Shown here piece after piece: positions 11,160 to 21,610 of a DNA stretch of 64,000 bases. The translations under genes were made by a program, and so were the position numbers. The notes under the pieces are model-generated. The model did not search any database and was not told the origin of the DNA. It worked only from the letters and a program-made list of their open reading frames with translations. Each line of letters opens with the position of its first letter. Position 1 is the first letter of the stretch. Source of the DNA: Ichthyophis bannanicus (Eukaryota; Chordata; Amphibia; Gymnophiona; Ichthyophiidae); NCBI GenBank assembly GCA_033557465.1, contig CM066045.1:136979596-137043595 (forward strand). Direction: 5' to 3'.

Positions 11160-12300
11160 AAAAGGAGCAGAGATAAAAAAAGGTTTCATATACCATTTTC
11201 CTAAAATTTCATACATTATTCATAAAACCCAAGTTAAGGAGAATAAAAGTTTAAATATTCCTTCCTCACTCTTTAACTCAAAGGGAACAAGAATGTCTTA
11301 AGCTCTTTCTTAAATGTTAACACATTGGATGCATCTCTTGATTCCATCAGAATATTGGTCCAGTTCTCCAGTCCCACAACTCTAAATGTTTTCACTCTCC
11401 AAATTAAATAATTACATTTACCAAGCTTTTATTTGATTCTTCAGATAAACAAGTATATGATTCTTAGTCACATATCAGGCAAGGATCATTAATTTACTGT
11501 AGATAAGCATCTTTCTCTTACTAATGCTTAATAATAATCTTCTGTTTTGGATAATCTGTAATTTCCAACTAAGCCTGTTTGGTAATCCCATATGTAATGC
11601 ATTACAATAACCAAATGTGCTCAGGACCAGCGACTAAATCACCATTGATAGACTCTTTCCTCCAGACTATGGGCATAACTGGCATATAAACTTTAATTTG
11701 TAAAACGAGGTCTTCATCACATTTGACATCTACTTCTAGCTAATGCCCTCTTTCTCAATAACAAATATATATATTTATATCAGTCAAGGCAAAACTGTTT
11801 TTCAAGCATTCAAAAGCAAACCACTTTCATCCAACCTATCCTTAATTTCTTGCATACACTGATTAAACTTCTGAATAACCATACTATGATTTCATTCTAG
11901 TTGTAACAAAAGTTGTATATCATCCATGCCTGCAAATACATATTGAAAAACAAGTGAGAGAAGTAACCCCCTGTGGGATGCCTCGTGTCCCAGAATGCTT
12001 CTCAGACCATTATCGACCGTACCTCACCCTAAAATGTCTCCCTTCTAAGAAGGAATGAATCCACCTCAATACAACCCCGCTAATTCCTACGCTATTGCAT
12101 CTCTCGATCATTATATCCATCTCCACTAAATTGTATGTGGCCAATAGGTGTAAGGCTCTTAATAATAAAGGAGTACCCTTATCCAAATAATAATAAGCCT
12201 AATCTATCATAGCCAACAATAATATCTCTGCCCCACTACTGATTTCTTCCCTTACAAGTCCTGAACTCTTATGTTCTCGAATAATTCTCAGCCTTAAAAA
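11160..12300 (-). mobile_element. Old degenerate L2-type LINE
   Basis: Translated on the minus strand, a broken reverse transcriptase can be followed: SVGISGVVLRWIHSFL, TRGIPQG near 12000-11950, then LVLSTFGYCNALHMGLP and LQIIQN near 11640-11560. These match the RT thumb and following region of L2-type LINEs. Many stops and frameshifts show great age. Confidence 0.6.
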
Positions 12301-13200
12301 AGTACAAAGGGTAATTTTCAAAGGCATTTTCACGGGTGGTGCAGTGCTTTATGTACAAAAATGATTTCTTGCAAAATTACCCATCCAATTTGGGAATAAA
12401 CTTATGCACATACGGTCTGTATCCATGTAAGTTTGCACACTGAGAAGGCGTTTCCTGAGGGCAGGATTGGGTTGGGGTTTGCACTTATGTACATATTTTT
12501 GAAAATTCAAGCATATGATTGTAATTGAATCCAGAAAAATACCTAAAATAGCAGGTATAAATGTAAGTGTAATTTTTAAAGTAGATATATTTATGTATTT
12601 AGCTCATTCCTTTCCTCTAGTAGTTCAAAATGTGCGCATTGTGTTTTTGCTTTTAAAATCTGATGAAAAGAGAAAAGTATGTGGATATTGTCTCACCTGT
12701 GCACATAGTTACAAAATTACCCTGATAGGGGTCAATATTCAAAGGGCTGGTGCCCAGTTAAAATTATCCAGATACCTTTAGCTGGATATTTGGTAGCTTA
12801 ACTGGACAAGTCTGAATGCTGAATATAAGCAGTTAACGTTTCTCTGCGTAAACTTGCATGGAGAGCTTTAGTTCAGCAATTTATTTGTGGGTATTTAGCT
12901 CACACCTTTCCAGTAGCAGTCCAAGGTGAGTTAGGTTATAATTTTAGTTTTGCCAAATAGGGCTGAATATCAGTGCTGTCCTGCTAAACTTAAAGCCATA
13001 CCCAAAAATACCCACAGCAATGCCTTTTCTTAATTGGATATATTTTGTCTAGCCAACAAGTTGGTCCAAAAAAATGTATACAGTTGGTAGAGGGAGAAGT
13101 GCAGGTGGGGAGGATGGTGGCGAATATGAAAGGCCAAGCAATTGTAAGCTGCCTTGATGGCTTTCCTGTTTGAAGAGCGCTATAACCAGTTACATTTTAA
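12301..13200. other. Unassigned sequence with MITE-like motifs
   Basis: No gene. Short motifs such as gggtaattttcaaagg (about 12309) and ggggtcaatattcaaag (about 12727) look like termini of small DNA transposons, but no complete inverted pair was found. Confidence 0.35.
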
Positions 13201-13219
13201 AAATAATAATAAAGATTTG

Positions 13220-14290
13220 TCCTACCTTGAACACAGGATTGTTCTGTTAGTCCACTTTGGAAATACAGGGTCAAGCTCAACTTGTACATCATGAAGCAGA
13301 AGTTCAAAATAAAGAACCTGTCTACAATCCTACCTCTCACTGACCAGGACGACTGGTTAGCCTCTGTAGACCTCAAGAGGTCTATACTCAAATTTCTATC
13401 CATCCCCAACATTGGCATACCTGTACTTCATCTTCCTGGCCATGAGTACCAGTGCCATGCTCTCCCCTTTTGGTTTATCTTTGGCACCCAGGATTTTCAC
13501 CAAGTGCCTAGTCATAACTATGATATATCTCCAAAGAGTGAGTCACTTTATTTTCCCATATCACAATTTATGGCTGATATTGGCCAGAAAGTCAGAGGCC
13601 ATCCTCAAACCCTTAGCTGTAACTATTAGACTCCTCAGGGCTCTAGGCTTCTTGATCAACAAGGTCAAATCCAACCTAATGTCCGCTCAGCATCTGATCT
13701 ACATTAGGGGGGATCTCAAAACCTCCATCGCAACATCTTTTCTCAGCAATATGCTCCAGGCTACTATCGCTTTCACTCACACAGTCAGTTCATTTTGCAA
13801 GGTCGCTGCATACACCTTTCTGATGCTGTTGGGTCACATGACAGCAACAGTACAAGTGGTGCCATTTACAAGGCTATGCACAAGAATTTTTCAGTGACAC
13901 CTCAAAAAGCTCTGCAACCAGCACCTTCATTCTCTTTCTAGGAGGATCCTAATCAGTTCTGCTATCCAGAATGCCCTGTTTGGGTGGCAGCAGCAGGAGA
14001 ATCTCTCCCTCAGATGCCCTTTTCACTCAATATAGTCACAGATGCCTCCCCTTGGGCTGGGGAAGTATATATGAATCAACTCAGGATTCAAGACCTATGG
14101 ACCAAGCAGGAGGCTCTCTTTAATATCAATCAGATACAGCTGAGAACCATCTCCAATGCCCTCTGTACATTTGCACTGCTGTGGCACAAGAAGACTTCAG
14201 TCCTCACATGAACAGACAATTGGGTGGCCATGTTTTATGTGAACAAACAAATGAGTCCAATCTGATCCCATGATAGCCTGATGCACCACT
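13220..14290 (+). mobile_element. DIRS element fragment (RT-RNase H)
   Basis: Degenerate coding sequence matches DIRS reverse transcriptase: DWLASVDLK near 13345, GHEYQCHALPFG and APRIFTKCLV near 13435-13515, LLRALGFLINKVKSNL near 13635 and LLGHMTATVQVVP near 13830. RNase H sequence follows (IVTDASPWAG near 14030 and TDNWVAMFYVNKQ near 14213). At least three frames are used, so it is inactive. No tyrosine recombinase or terminal repeats are present. Confidence 0.8.
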
Positions 14291-14299
14291 GATAGTCCA

Positions 14300-14769
14300 C
14301 ATGTAGAATGAAAATATTGACGTGAATTGGAGTGTGAAGTCATAGTTATTAGTTCCCCAATATTTTTATCTCATTTGCATGCCATCAAAAGCAGAATATA
14401 ATGACAAAAGATGCCAGTGTTGCTTAATCAACTGAGCAAAATTTGAGGATCCAACTGAAAAAGGTAGAACACAAATCAATCTATTTTCTGTATCATGCTC
14501 TCTGTATTGTAAAAGCAAATCACACTGAGCATATCACATTTTCTTATCAGCTTTATTAATAACCCCAGTGGGATATTTTCTTGACAATAATCTGGCTTTT
14601 AACTCATTAGCTTTCAAATGAAATTCCTGAAGAATTGAACATATCCTGCAAATATGCAAACATTGCACTATAGGAAAGTTGCATGGGATGATGACTATGA
14701 AATTGTAACAATATGTGATATTCCTAGTTAAATGTACTATACTAATCTTATATATCGTTTTTTGCAACT
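14300..14769 (-). mobile_element. Penelope element fragment, C-terminal RT region
   Basis: Minus-strand translation gives KANELKARLLSRKYP and GVINKADKK, the segment after the Penelope reverse transcriptase (LKxRFLxRGYP-like). It probably belongs to the same insertion as 14900-15114 and 16698-17930. Confidence 0.6.
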
Positions 14770-14905
14770 ATGACACAGACTGTTTCAACGTTCTATGTAA
14801 TGCATATATGTTAAAATGCAATTTTTGAGTTCTTTGTAAACCGCTTTGATTATAGAAAGGCGGTATATAAGTACACATAAATGAATAAATAAAAATAAAT
14901 AAAAT
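14770..14905 (+). mobile_element. Short L2-type 3' tail insertion
   Basis: Contains gtaaaccgctttgatt, then aaaggcggtatataag and aaataaataaaa. This is the 3'-terminal hairpin and A-rich tail of L2-type LINEs in this window. It is heavily 5' truncated and lies inside Penelope sequence. Confidence 0.55.
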
Positions 14906-15114
14906 TTATTTTTGATACAATGTCATATGTAATGTTCCATCTTCAATGCATATGAAAACATCTAAAAGTTCAATGTGAAGTACAGTATGATATTTAACTG
15001 TAAATTTCAAATTATCATTGAGAAAATTCAACCAATGTAAAAAATCTAATAAATTGTTCTGAGAAATTATCCAAAGGAAAAAAACATCATCCAGAAATCA
15101 CTTCCAGATTATTA
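14900..15114 (-). mobile_element. Penelope element fragment
   Basis: Minus-strand translation contains DDVFFLW, NLKFTVKYHT and IEDGTLHMTLYQK. These are the catalytic-DD and LYQKPTD-type regions of Neptune-like Penelope reverse transcriptases. The CR1 at 15115-16697 separates it from the upstream half. Confidence 0.7.
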
Positions 15115-16697
15115 CTTGCTGAAATCAATCCAAAATAAAAAGATAACACCAACAAACAGGAACAGAAGTAATGTAAATCTTGAACGATTTTCAGAAGACT
15201 GTGTTAGTGAGGAGCTAGAACTAAAAGTAGACAAAGCCATGGGTCCGGATGGGATACATCCAAGAATACTGAGGGAACTAGGGAACATTCTAGCTGCTCC
15301 ACTATCTGATCTTTTCAATGCCTCGTTGGAGTTGGGAGTTATGCCAGAGGACTGCTTCGCACATGTTGTCTCTTTACACAAAAGTGGACGTAAGGATGAC
15401 ATTGAGAACTACAGGCTGGTTAGCCTAACCTCTGTGGTTAGTAAAATATTGGAAAGGCTACTAAAAGAGAGAATAGTGAGATTTCTGGAGTCCAATGGAT
15501 TGCAGGATCCGAGGCAGCAAGGATTCACCAGAAGCAGTTATTGTCAGACAAATCTGATAGATTTCTTTGACTGGGTGACCAGGGAGTTGGATCAAGGGAG
15601 AGCCCTAAGTGTGGTGTATTTAGATTTCAGTAAAGCCTTTGACACTGTTCCACACAGGTGACTTATAAACAAACTGAGCACCCTAGGGATGGACCCTAAA
15701 GTTACTGAGTGGGTTAGAAATTGGTTGAGTGGGAAGTGACAAAGGGTGCTGGTAAATGGAGCTCACTCTGAGGAGAAGAAGGTAACCAGTGGTGTGCCCC
15801 AGGGATCTGTCCTTAGTCTGATTCTTTTTAACATCTTAGTTGGTGATATTGTGGAAGGGCTGTTGGGTAAGGTTTGCTTGTTTGTGGATGATACCAAAAT
15901 CTGCAATAGAGTAGACACCCAGGAAGGAACAGATAATATGAGGAGGGATCTAGCTAAGCTTTAAGAATGGTCTAGAATTTGGCAGCTGAAATTTAATGTT
16001 AAAAATGCAGGGTCATGCATTTGGGCTGCACAAATCCAAAGGAGTGGTACAGTGTAGGGGGTGAGGTACTTCTATCCACGAAAGAAGAATAGGACCTGGG
16101 CATAATCATGTCTGACAGTCTTAAAGTAGCTAAACAAGTAGAAAAGGTGACTGTGAAAGCAAGAAGGGAGAGGAATGGCCAGCAGAAAAAAGGAGGTGTG
16201 CAATTCTGGAGACTGCACCTTCAAAAGGATATAAGCAGGTTGGAGTCTGTGCAGAGGGTGGCTACTAAAATGGTTAGTGGTCTTTGTTATGAAGCATATG
16301 AGGACAGACTTAAAGATCTTAATATGTATACCTTAGAGGAAAGTTGGGATGGGGGCGATATGATAGAGACATTTAAATACCTCTGTGGCATAAATGCACA
16401 GGAAGATCTCTTTTAAATGAAGGCAAGCTCTGCTATGAGAGGATATAGGATGAGAGTGAAAGGGGGTAGACTCAGGAGTAATATGCAGAAATATTTCTTT
16501 ACAGAAAGAGTGGTAGATGCATGGAATAGTCTTCCAGTGGAGGTGGTGAACACGAGGACAGTATCTGAATTCAAAAAAGCATGGGACAAACACACAGGAT
16601 CTATAAAGGTAAAAAGGGGACTGTTGTAGTTGATATGGAAGGGCAGACTAGATATGCCATTTGATCTTTTTCTGCCTTCAGGTTTCTATGTTTCTAT
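15115..16697 (+). mobile_element. CR1 LINE inserted in Penelope element
   Basis: Encodes CR1 reverse transcriptase: MGPDGIHPRILREL (from about 15238), ENYRLVSLTSVVSKILERLL, GRALSVVYLDFSKAFDTVPH (to 15659), SGVPQGSVL (about 15790) and CLFVDDTKICN (about 15877). The C-terminal part includes LQRVATKMVSGL-like and VVDAWNSLPVEVV sequence (16108-16629). It ends in the typical CR1 3' UTR tctgccttcaggtttctatg near 16690. It is 5' truncated and carries several stops, including at 15659 and 15737. Confidence 0.85.
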
Positions 16698-17930
16698 AAT
16701 ATTCTTCAAATTTGGCTACAAATAAAGCGGCAATTGAAAGGGCTAATGAAGCTCCCATAGCAATACCATGCCATTGTAAAATATATCGTTCATCATAATT
16801 AAAATACTTCTGAGTGAGCACCAACTCAATCAGGTTGCACATCAAAGAAGCAGATATTCAATAATTCTGCTGTGATGCTGTTAATAATCAATGGATCATA
16901 TGCAAGGCATCTTGTTGAGGAACTTGAGCATATAGCAATACTAAATCAATCAATACCAACAAAATTGAATCAGAAGAGAGATCAATGTCATGTAATAATT
17001 TCAAAAAATGAGTAATGTCTTGTAAATAAGATCAAACTTTTGTGGCCAGAGGATTCAAAAGAATATTAATACATTTTGCTAAAGTTTCCAAGATTGATGC
17101 AGTAGGACTCTCCAGAGGAGAATTCAGGTTCTTGTATTTTTTTGGTAACATATATATATATATATGGAAATTTAGGATGAGGTGCCATTAAAAACTGTGC
17201 TTCCTTGGAAGTTAGCATGTTACTTGCAACCGCATCATCCACTAACTCTTGTATACGCTCATTTAATCATTTCATATGATTCAATCAGATCTTACCATAA
17301 AATTCATCATCATTTAGTTGTTACATGACTTCAGTGTGATATTGTTGCTTTGACTGTATGCCAATGCTGCCTCCTTTATCTGTCCTTTTTATTAAAGGAT
17401 GTATCCTGCTGAAATTCCCTAATTGATAATCATTCCTCAGAAGTTAAATTCAAATGATATCTTTTAAAAGACATCGCGTCCTCATATGACACTAAACCCC
17501 TTCAATACAACTTCACAAAATGTCATAATTAATGTGGTACATATTTCCAGGAGGAATTCATCTAGATTACAATTGAATCAAAGAATCATCAGAAGCACTA
17601 ACTACATTTTGAAAATATACTTTCAACTGTAATTTATGTATAAATTGATGAAAAAAGACCCTCATTTTAAAGAGGATATATGCTACTGTGGGAACAATAC
17701 TGAATCCTTTATTTAACAAATTTTCTTGAGCAAATGACAGCTGTTTGTCCAGAGTAGGTATAACAGTTGACTCTTGAGTGTGTGAGAACTCGTTATAGGA
17801 ACTGATTGATTGCAAAACTTGTAATTCATTGATCTGCATGTACACCTTCTCCCTTTCTGGGTTCTCTATCTCGTATGTATCCAGAAAAACCTTCATGTTC
17901 ATCACTACTCAACTCAGAATCATCTGAAGA
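16698..17930 (-). mobile_element. Penelope/Neptune element, N-terminal half of RT
   Basis: Minus-strand translation begins with LLNKGFSIVPTVAYILFKM (17567-17905), continues with TDKGGSIGIQSK (about 17385), and ends with LQWHGIAMGASLALSIAAL and AKFEEY near 16760-16700. These are hallmarks of Penelope-like reverse transcriptases (NKGL-x-FxPT, ADKGG, HGxAMG). Sequence continues at 15114 beyond the inserted CR1. Several frameshifts are present. Confidence 0.75.
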
Positions 17931-18084
17931 TCTTGAAGAACTACCAAAAGGGACTACTATTACTGGAAAGAAATTGGCACTTTTAAGTATTTACTTCTAG
18001 GAAATTCTCTAAATCTTGAGGAAAAATAAATTTTTGGGGTTAAAACTGAAAAATCAGTGTATTTTCAAATCCATTATATCTGTT

Positions 18085-18345
18085 AACTCAGTCAGGGCCT
18101 AGTATTAGCAGAGAGCTTTTAATTTAAATTTAAAAATCAGTCATGGCCTAGTATCAGCACAGAACTTTTAGTTTAAATTTAAAACTCAGCAGAATGTTTA
18201 TAATTTAAGCTTTTAGTTTAAATTTAAAACCCAGCAAAGAGCTTTTAAATTAAATGTAAAACTCAGCAGAGAGCTTTTAGTTTACATTTAAAACTCAGTT
18301 AGGGACTAGTATCAGCAGAAAACTTCTAATTTAAATCAATCAGAC
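18085..18345 (+). repeat. AT-rich tandem repeat at the CR1 5' end
   Basis: About five to six imperfect units share the core agagcttttagtttaaattt followed by aaaactcagcag. Unit length varies around 30-55 bp, and some units add tcagggcctagtatcagc. The palindrome tttaaatttaaa recurs in most units. The array lies about 600 bp upstream of the ORF1 start region. Confidence 0.65.
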
Positions 18346-18914
18346 TATAGCTTAGTATAGAAGGAAGAACAGGGTAAATATTCTTTGAATTGAAAGAAAG
18401 AAATTGTTTCTAGAGACCTTTACAAAGAGGCCTTCCAGTAAAGAGGCAAGAGATCTGGGAATTTGTTTTAAATAGGTGTTAAACCAAGTGACAGATCAAA
18501 GGGGCAATGTGAAAGGCTCCCTCTATCAAACTAATGGTTATGTGAACCACCCAGGAAATTGTTAACAGATTACCTTAGAAGAACAGGTCTGGGACCTGTC
18601 TAGCAAGTCAGCCTTTAATAAGTATTAATTCCCTCCTACCCACCCTAAGTATAATCTTAACTTTATAGGCTCTTAACCCTATTAAAGGGGGAGTGATGGT
18701 CAAATTCACTTTCAGGTTCAGCTGGTTATCCTCACCAGGAATAGATTAATTAAAGCCCTGAAATGAATTAATCTTGAGGTGAACAAAGTCCCTTAAACTT
18801 AATTTGTATAGTTGTATCAGTACAAGTATCCTTAGCAACTTTAAATAAGCAACTTAAATAGCTAAACAAAACCTTAAAACCAAAATGCAGACAACAGTCC
18901 AATAGCAAGATGGG

Positions 18915-19650
18915 GGCTATTCAGTCTTTTGTATCGAGTGTCACATGTATGATTTTCTCCTAATTGGTGAGGGGTCTTACATGTGCACTAAGTGCAAGGA
19001 GCTCTTTGCCCTCAAGGAACGAGTCCTATATCTAGAGGCTAGAGTAGCAGACTTGAAGGACATAAGGAAGACAGAGAGGTACATAGATGAGACCTACAGG
19101 GACATAGTACTGAAGCCCCACATCCAGTCTGGCAGCATCTCATTTGCCATGGAGGAGAGAGGTCACGTGAAAGGAGAGCATCACCTTGGTGTGCCAGGAA
19201 ATGATCCTGCAGCTAGGACTTGTCTGCCAGGAGATGTAAAACCCTCTTGCACCAAAAAGGTTTCTCCAGGGCCATGTGCCCATGGAGGAAGCGTAAGAAT
19301 AGCCATTATAGTTAGTGATTTGATCATTAGGCATGTAGATAGCTGGGTGGCTGGTGAACATGAGGATCACCTGGTAACATGCCTGCCTAGTGTGAAGGCA
19401 GCAGACCTCGCGTGCCATCTAGGCAAGATTTAGCTAGTGCTGAGGAGGAATCTGCTGTCTTGGTACATGTTGGCACCAATGACATAGGAAAGTGTGGGAG
19501 GGTGGTCCTGGAGACCAAATTTAGACTTTTAGGTAGGAAGATGAAATTTAGAACTTCCAGGGTAGGATTCTCTGAAATGCTTCCTGTTTCATGCACAGGA
19601 CCCAAAAGGCAGGCAGAGCTCCAGAATCTCAATGTGTGGATGAGATGATG
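18915..19650 (+). pseudogene. CR1 ORF1 (zinc-binding and SGNH esterase-like), frameshifted
   Basis: The N-terminal part reads FCIECHMYDFLL and YMCTKCKELFAL (18922-19000), a CX2C...CX2C zinc-binding segment followed by a short coiled coil. The esterase-like domain follows, with a mutated block I (IVSDLIIRHVDSW at about 19309; the usual GDS serine motif reads SDL) and block III (VHVGTNDIG at about 19462). One frameshift near 19430 separates the two parts. CR1 ORF1 proteins with an esterase domain are known RNA-binding accessory proteins of retrotransposition. This copy is inactive. Confidence 0.7.
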
Positions 19651-20302
19651 GTGCAAATAAGAGGCATTTTGGATTTGTTATGAACTGGGCAACATTCTGA
19701 AGAAGGGAGGGGCTTTTCCGAAACCATGGACCCAGGCCGCTGATATTAACCTCTAAAAAGGAGATAGAGCAGTTTTTAAACTAGATAATAGGGATAGCCT
19801 ACAGTTGCCCAGGAGTGCTTGGTTCATAACAATGTATCCTTGGCAGTCCAAAAAACTGCCAGCATGGTTTAAAGGTGAGGTCAGAGAGGCTGTTGCTGCC
19901 AAAAAAGCATCTTTCAGGAAATGGAAAAAGGAGCCAAATGCTGAAAACTGGAAACAACATAAGCAGTGGCAATTAGATGTTAGGCATTGATAAGGCAAGC
20001 AAAGAGAAAATTTGAGAAGAAGTTTGCTGTGGAAGCAAAAATGCATAATAAAGACTTTTTCAAGTACATTCATAGCAAAAGCCCTGTGAGTGAGTGAGTT
20101 GGACCATTAGATGATAGAGGGGTAAAAGGGGCACTAAGTGAGGGCAAGGCCATAGTGCAGAGACTGAATGAATTCTTTGCTTTGATCTTTACTGAGGAAG
20201 ATGTATGGATATTACCCAAGCTGAAATGATATTTTAAGGTGATGCCACAGAAGAATTGAAAGAAATATCAATACACTGGGAAGATGTATTACAACTATTT
20301 GA

Positions 20303-20610
20303 TAACCACTAGGGAGGAGTGGCCTAGTGGATGGGGCAAGTTACCTCAGGCCGGAAGGTCGGGGAATCAAATACCACTAGAGGACAGCAACCTTGGGCCA
20401 GAAGGACTGGGGTTTCTAGTCCCACAGGTGCTCCTTGTGGTCTTGGGCAAGCTACTTAACCCTCTATTGCCCATGTTCCCTGTAAGTATTAGTGTATGTG
20501 TCTCATATCCCTTCGTGTTAAATGATTCCCCCAATTGTGTTGTGACCACTTTGATTGAAGGATAAGGTGGTATACAAAACTGTCTAAATAAATAAATAAA
20601 CAAACAAACT
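20303..20610 (+). mobile_element. tRNA-derived SINE with L2-type tail, inserted in CR1 ORF2
   Basis: The head resembles a tRNA (ggaggagtggcctagtggat, A-box-like). The 3' end carries gaccactttgattgaaggat, aaggtggtatacaaaac and aataaataaataaa, the hairpin-plus-tail shared with L2 LINEs in this window. CR1 sequence (gataa, then ctgaagagtaac) is contiguous once the SINE is removed. It is a close relative of 36343-36630. Confidence 0.8.
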
Positions 20611-21204
20611 GAAGAGTAACAAATCACCTGAACCGGATGGTATACATCCAAGGGTGTTGAAAGAACTAAAATATGAGATTGCAGACCTACTATTAGTAAT
20701 CTGTGAACTATCATTAAAATTATCTGTAATACCTGAAGATTGGAGGATGGCTAATATAATGCCAATTGTTAAAAAGGGTTCCAGGGGTGATCCGGGAAAC
20801 TACAGACCGGTGAGCCTGACATCAGTACCAGGAAAAATGGTAGAAATCATTATAAATAACAAATTTACTGAACATGTAGATAGTCATGGCTTAATGGGAG
20901 ACAGCCAACATGACTTTAGCCAAGGAAGGTCTTGTCTTACTAATCTGTTATGTTTTTTTGAAGGTGTGAATACACAGATAGACAAAGGTGAGTTAGTTGA
21001 TATAATGTATCTGAATTTTCAGAAAGCCTTTGACAAGGCCCTCATGAGAGACTCTTAGCGAAATTAAAAAGTCATGAGATAGGAGGCAGCATACTATTAT
21101 GGATCAGGAACTAGTTAAAAGACAGAAGAGAGTAGGACTAAATGTCCAATTTTCTCAATACAGAAAGGTGAAGAGTGGAATACCCCAGGGATCAGTGCTG
21201 GGGA

Positions 21205-21400
21205 AAATCCTTTAGTAGACAGGCCCTGAAGTGTTTCTAGCAACTTCTTTTTGATACAATGTTGTATGTAATTTGCCATTTTCAACAATGCCCTCAGTTG
21301 TACTCATAGTCAGAACGTTGGCAGCTGTGTTTTGCATTTGCTGTAAATGAATAGAAATAACAGGGCAGGATCTTCTATCCCTATGTACAAACACTCAATA
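21205..21400 (-). mobile_element. Penelope fragment
   Basis: The minus strand encodes IVENGKLHTTLYQKEVARNT, the segment around the LYQKPTD motif of Neptune-like RTs. It is similar to 14900-15114. Only this piece remains. Confidence 0.6.
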
Positions 21401-21610
21401 AACCAGGCTCATGAGCTGCAAAAAATACAGCTTTACTTATGTACATAGTTAAATAAAAGGCAGGAAATATTTATAGATTTACCGCACTGAATAACAAGAC
21501 CACTTTGGCTCAGCCAGACTCAAGACAGCAAGACTATGGATGAGGTGCATCTGGGTGTGGGTGCATCAACAGGAAGACTCTTCCCTCTTCTGTAGCATTG
21601 CTTAGCCCCA
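21401..21610. other. Unassigned short stretch
   Basis: No gene or element is recognised between the Penelope fragment and the next Penelope copy. Confidence 0.4.

Larger units (their letters stand above)
18060..21205 (+). mobile_element. CR1 LINE with 5' end, internally deleted
   Basis: This copy has an apparent 5' region with AT-rich tandem repeats (18085-18345), an ORF1 (about 18900-19650) and ORF2 reverse transcriptase sequence (about 19830-21205). ORF2 includes PAWFKGEVREAVAAKKASF, MANIMPIVKKGS, GNYRPVSLTSVPGKMVE and GRSCLTNLLCFFEGV. The endonuclease is missing, so an internal deletion near 19800 is likely. A SINE interrupts ORF2 at 20303-20610. The 3' end is lost at about 21205 after SGIPQGSVLG. 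Confidence 0.8.
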
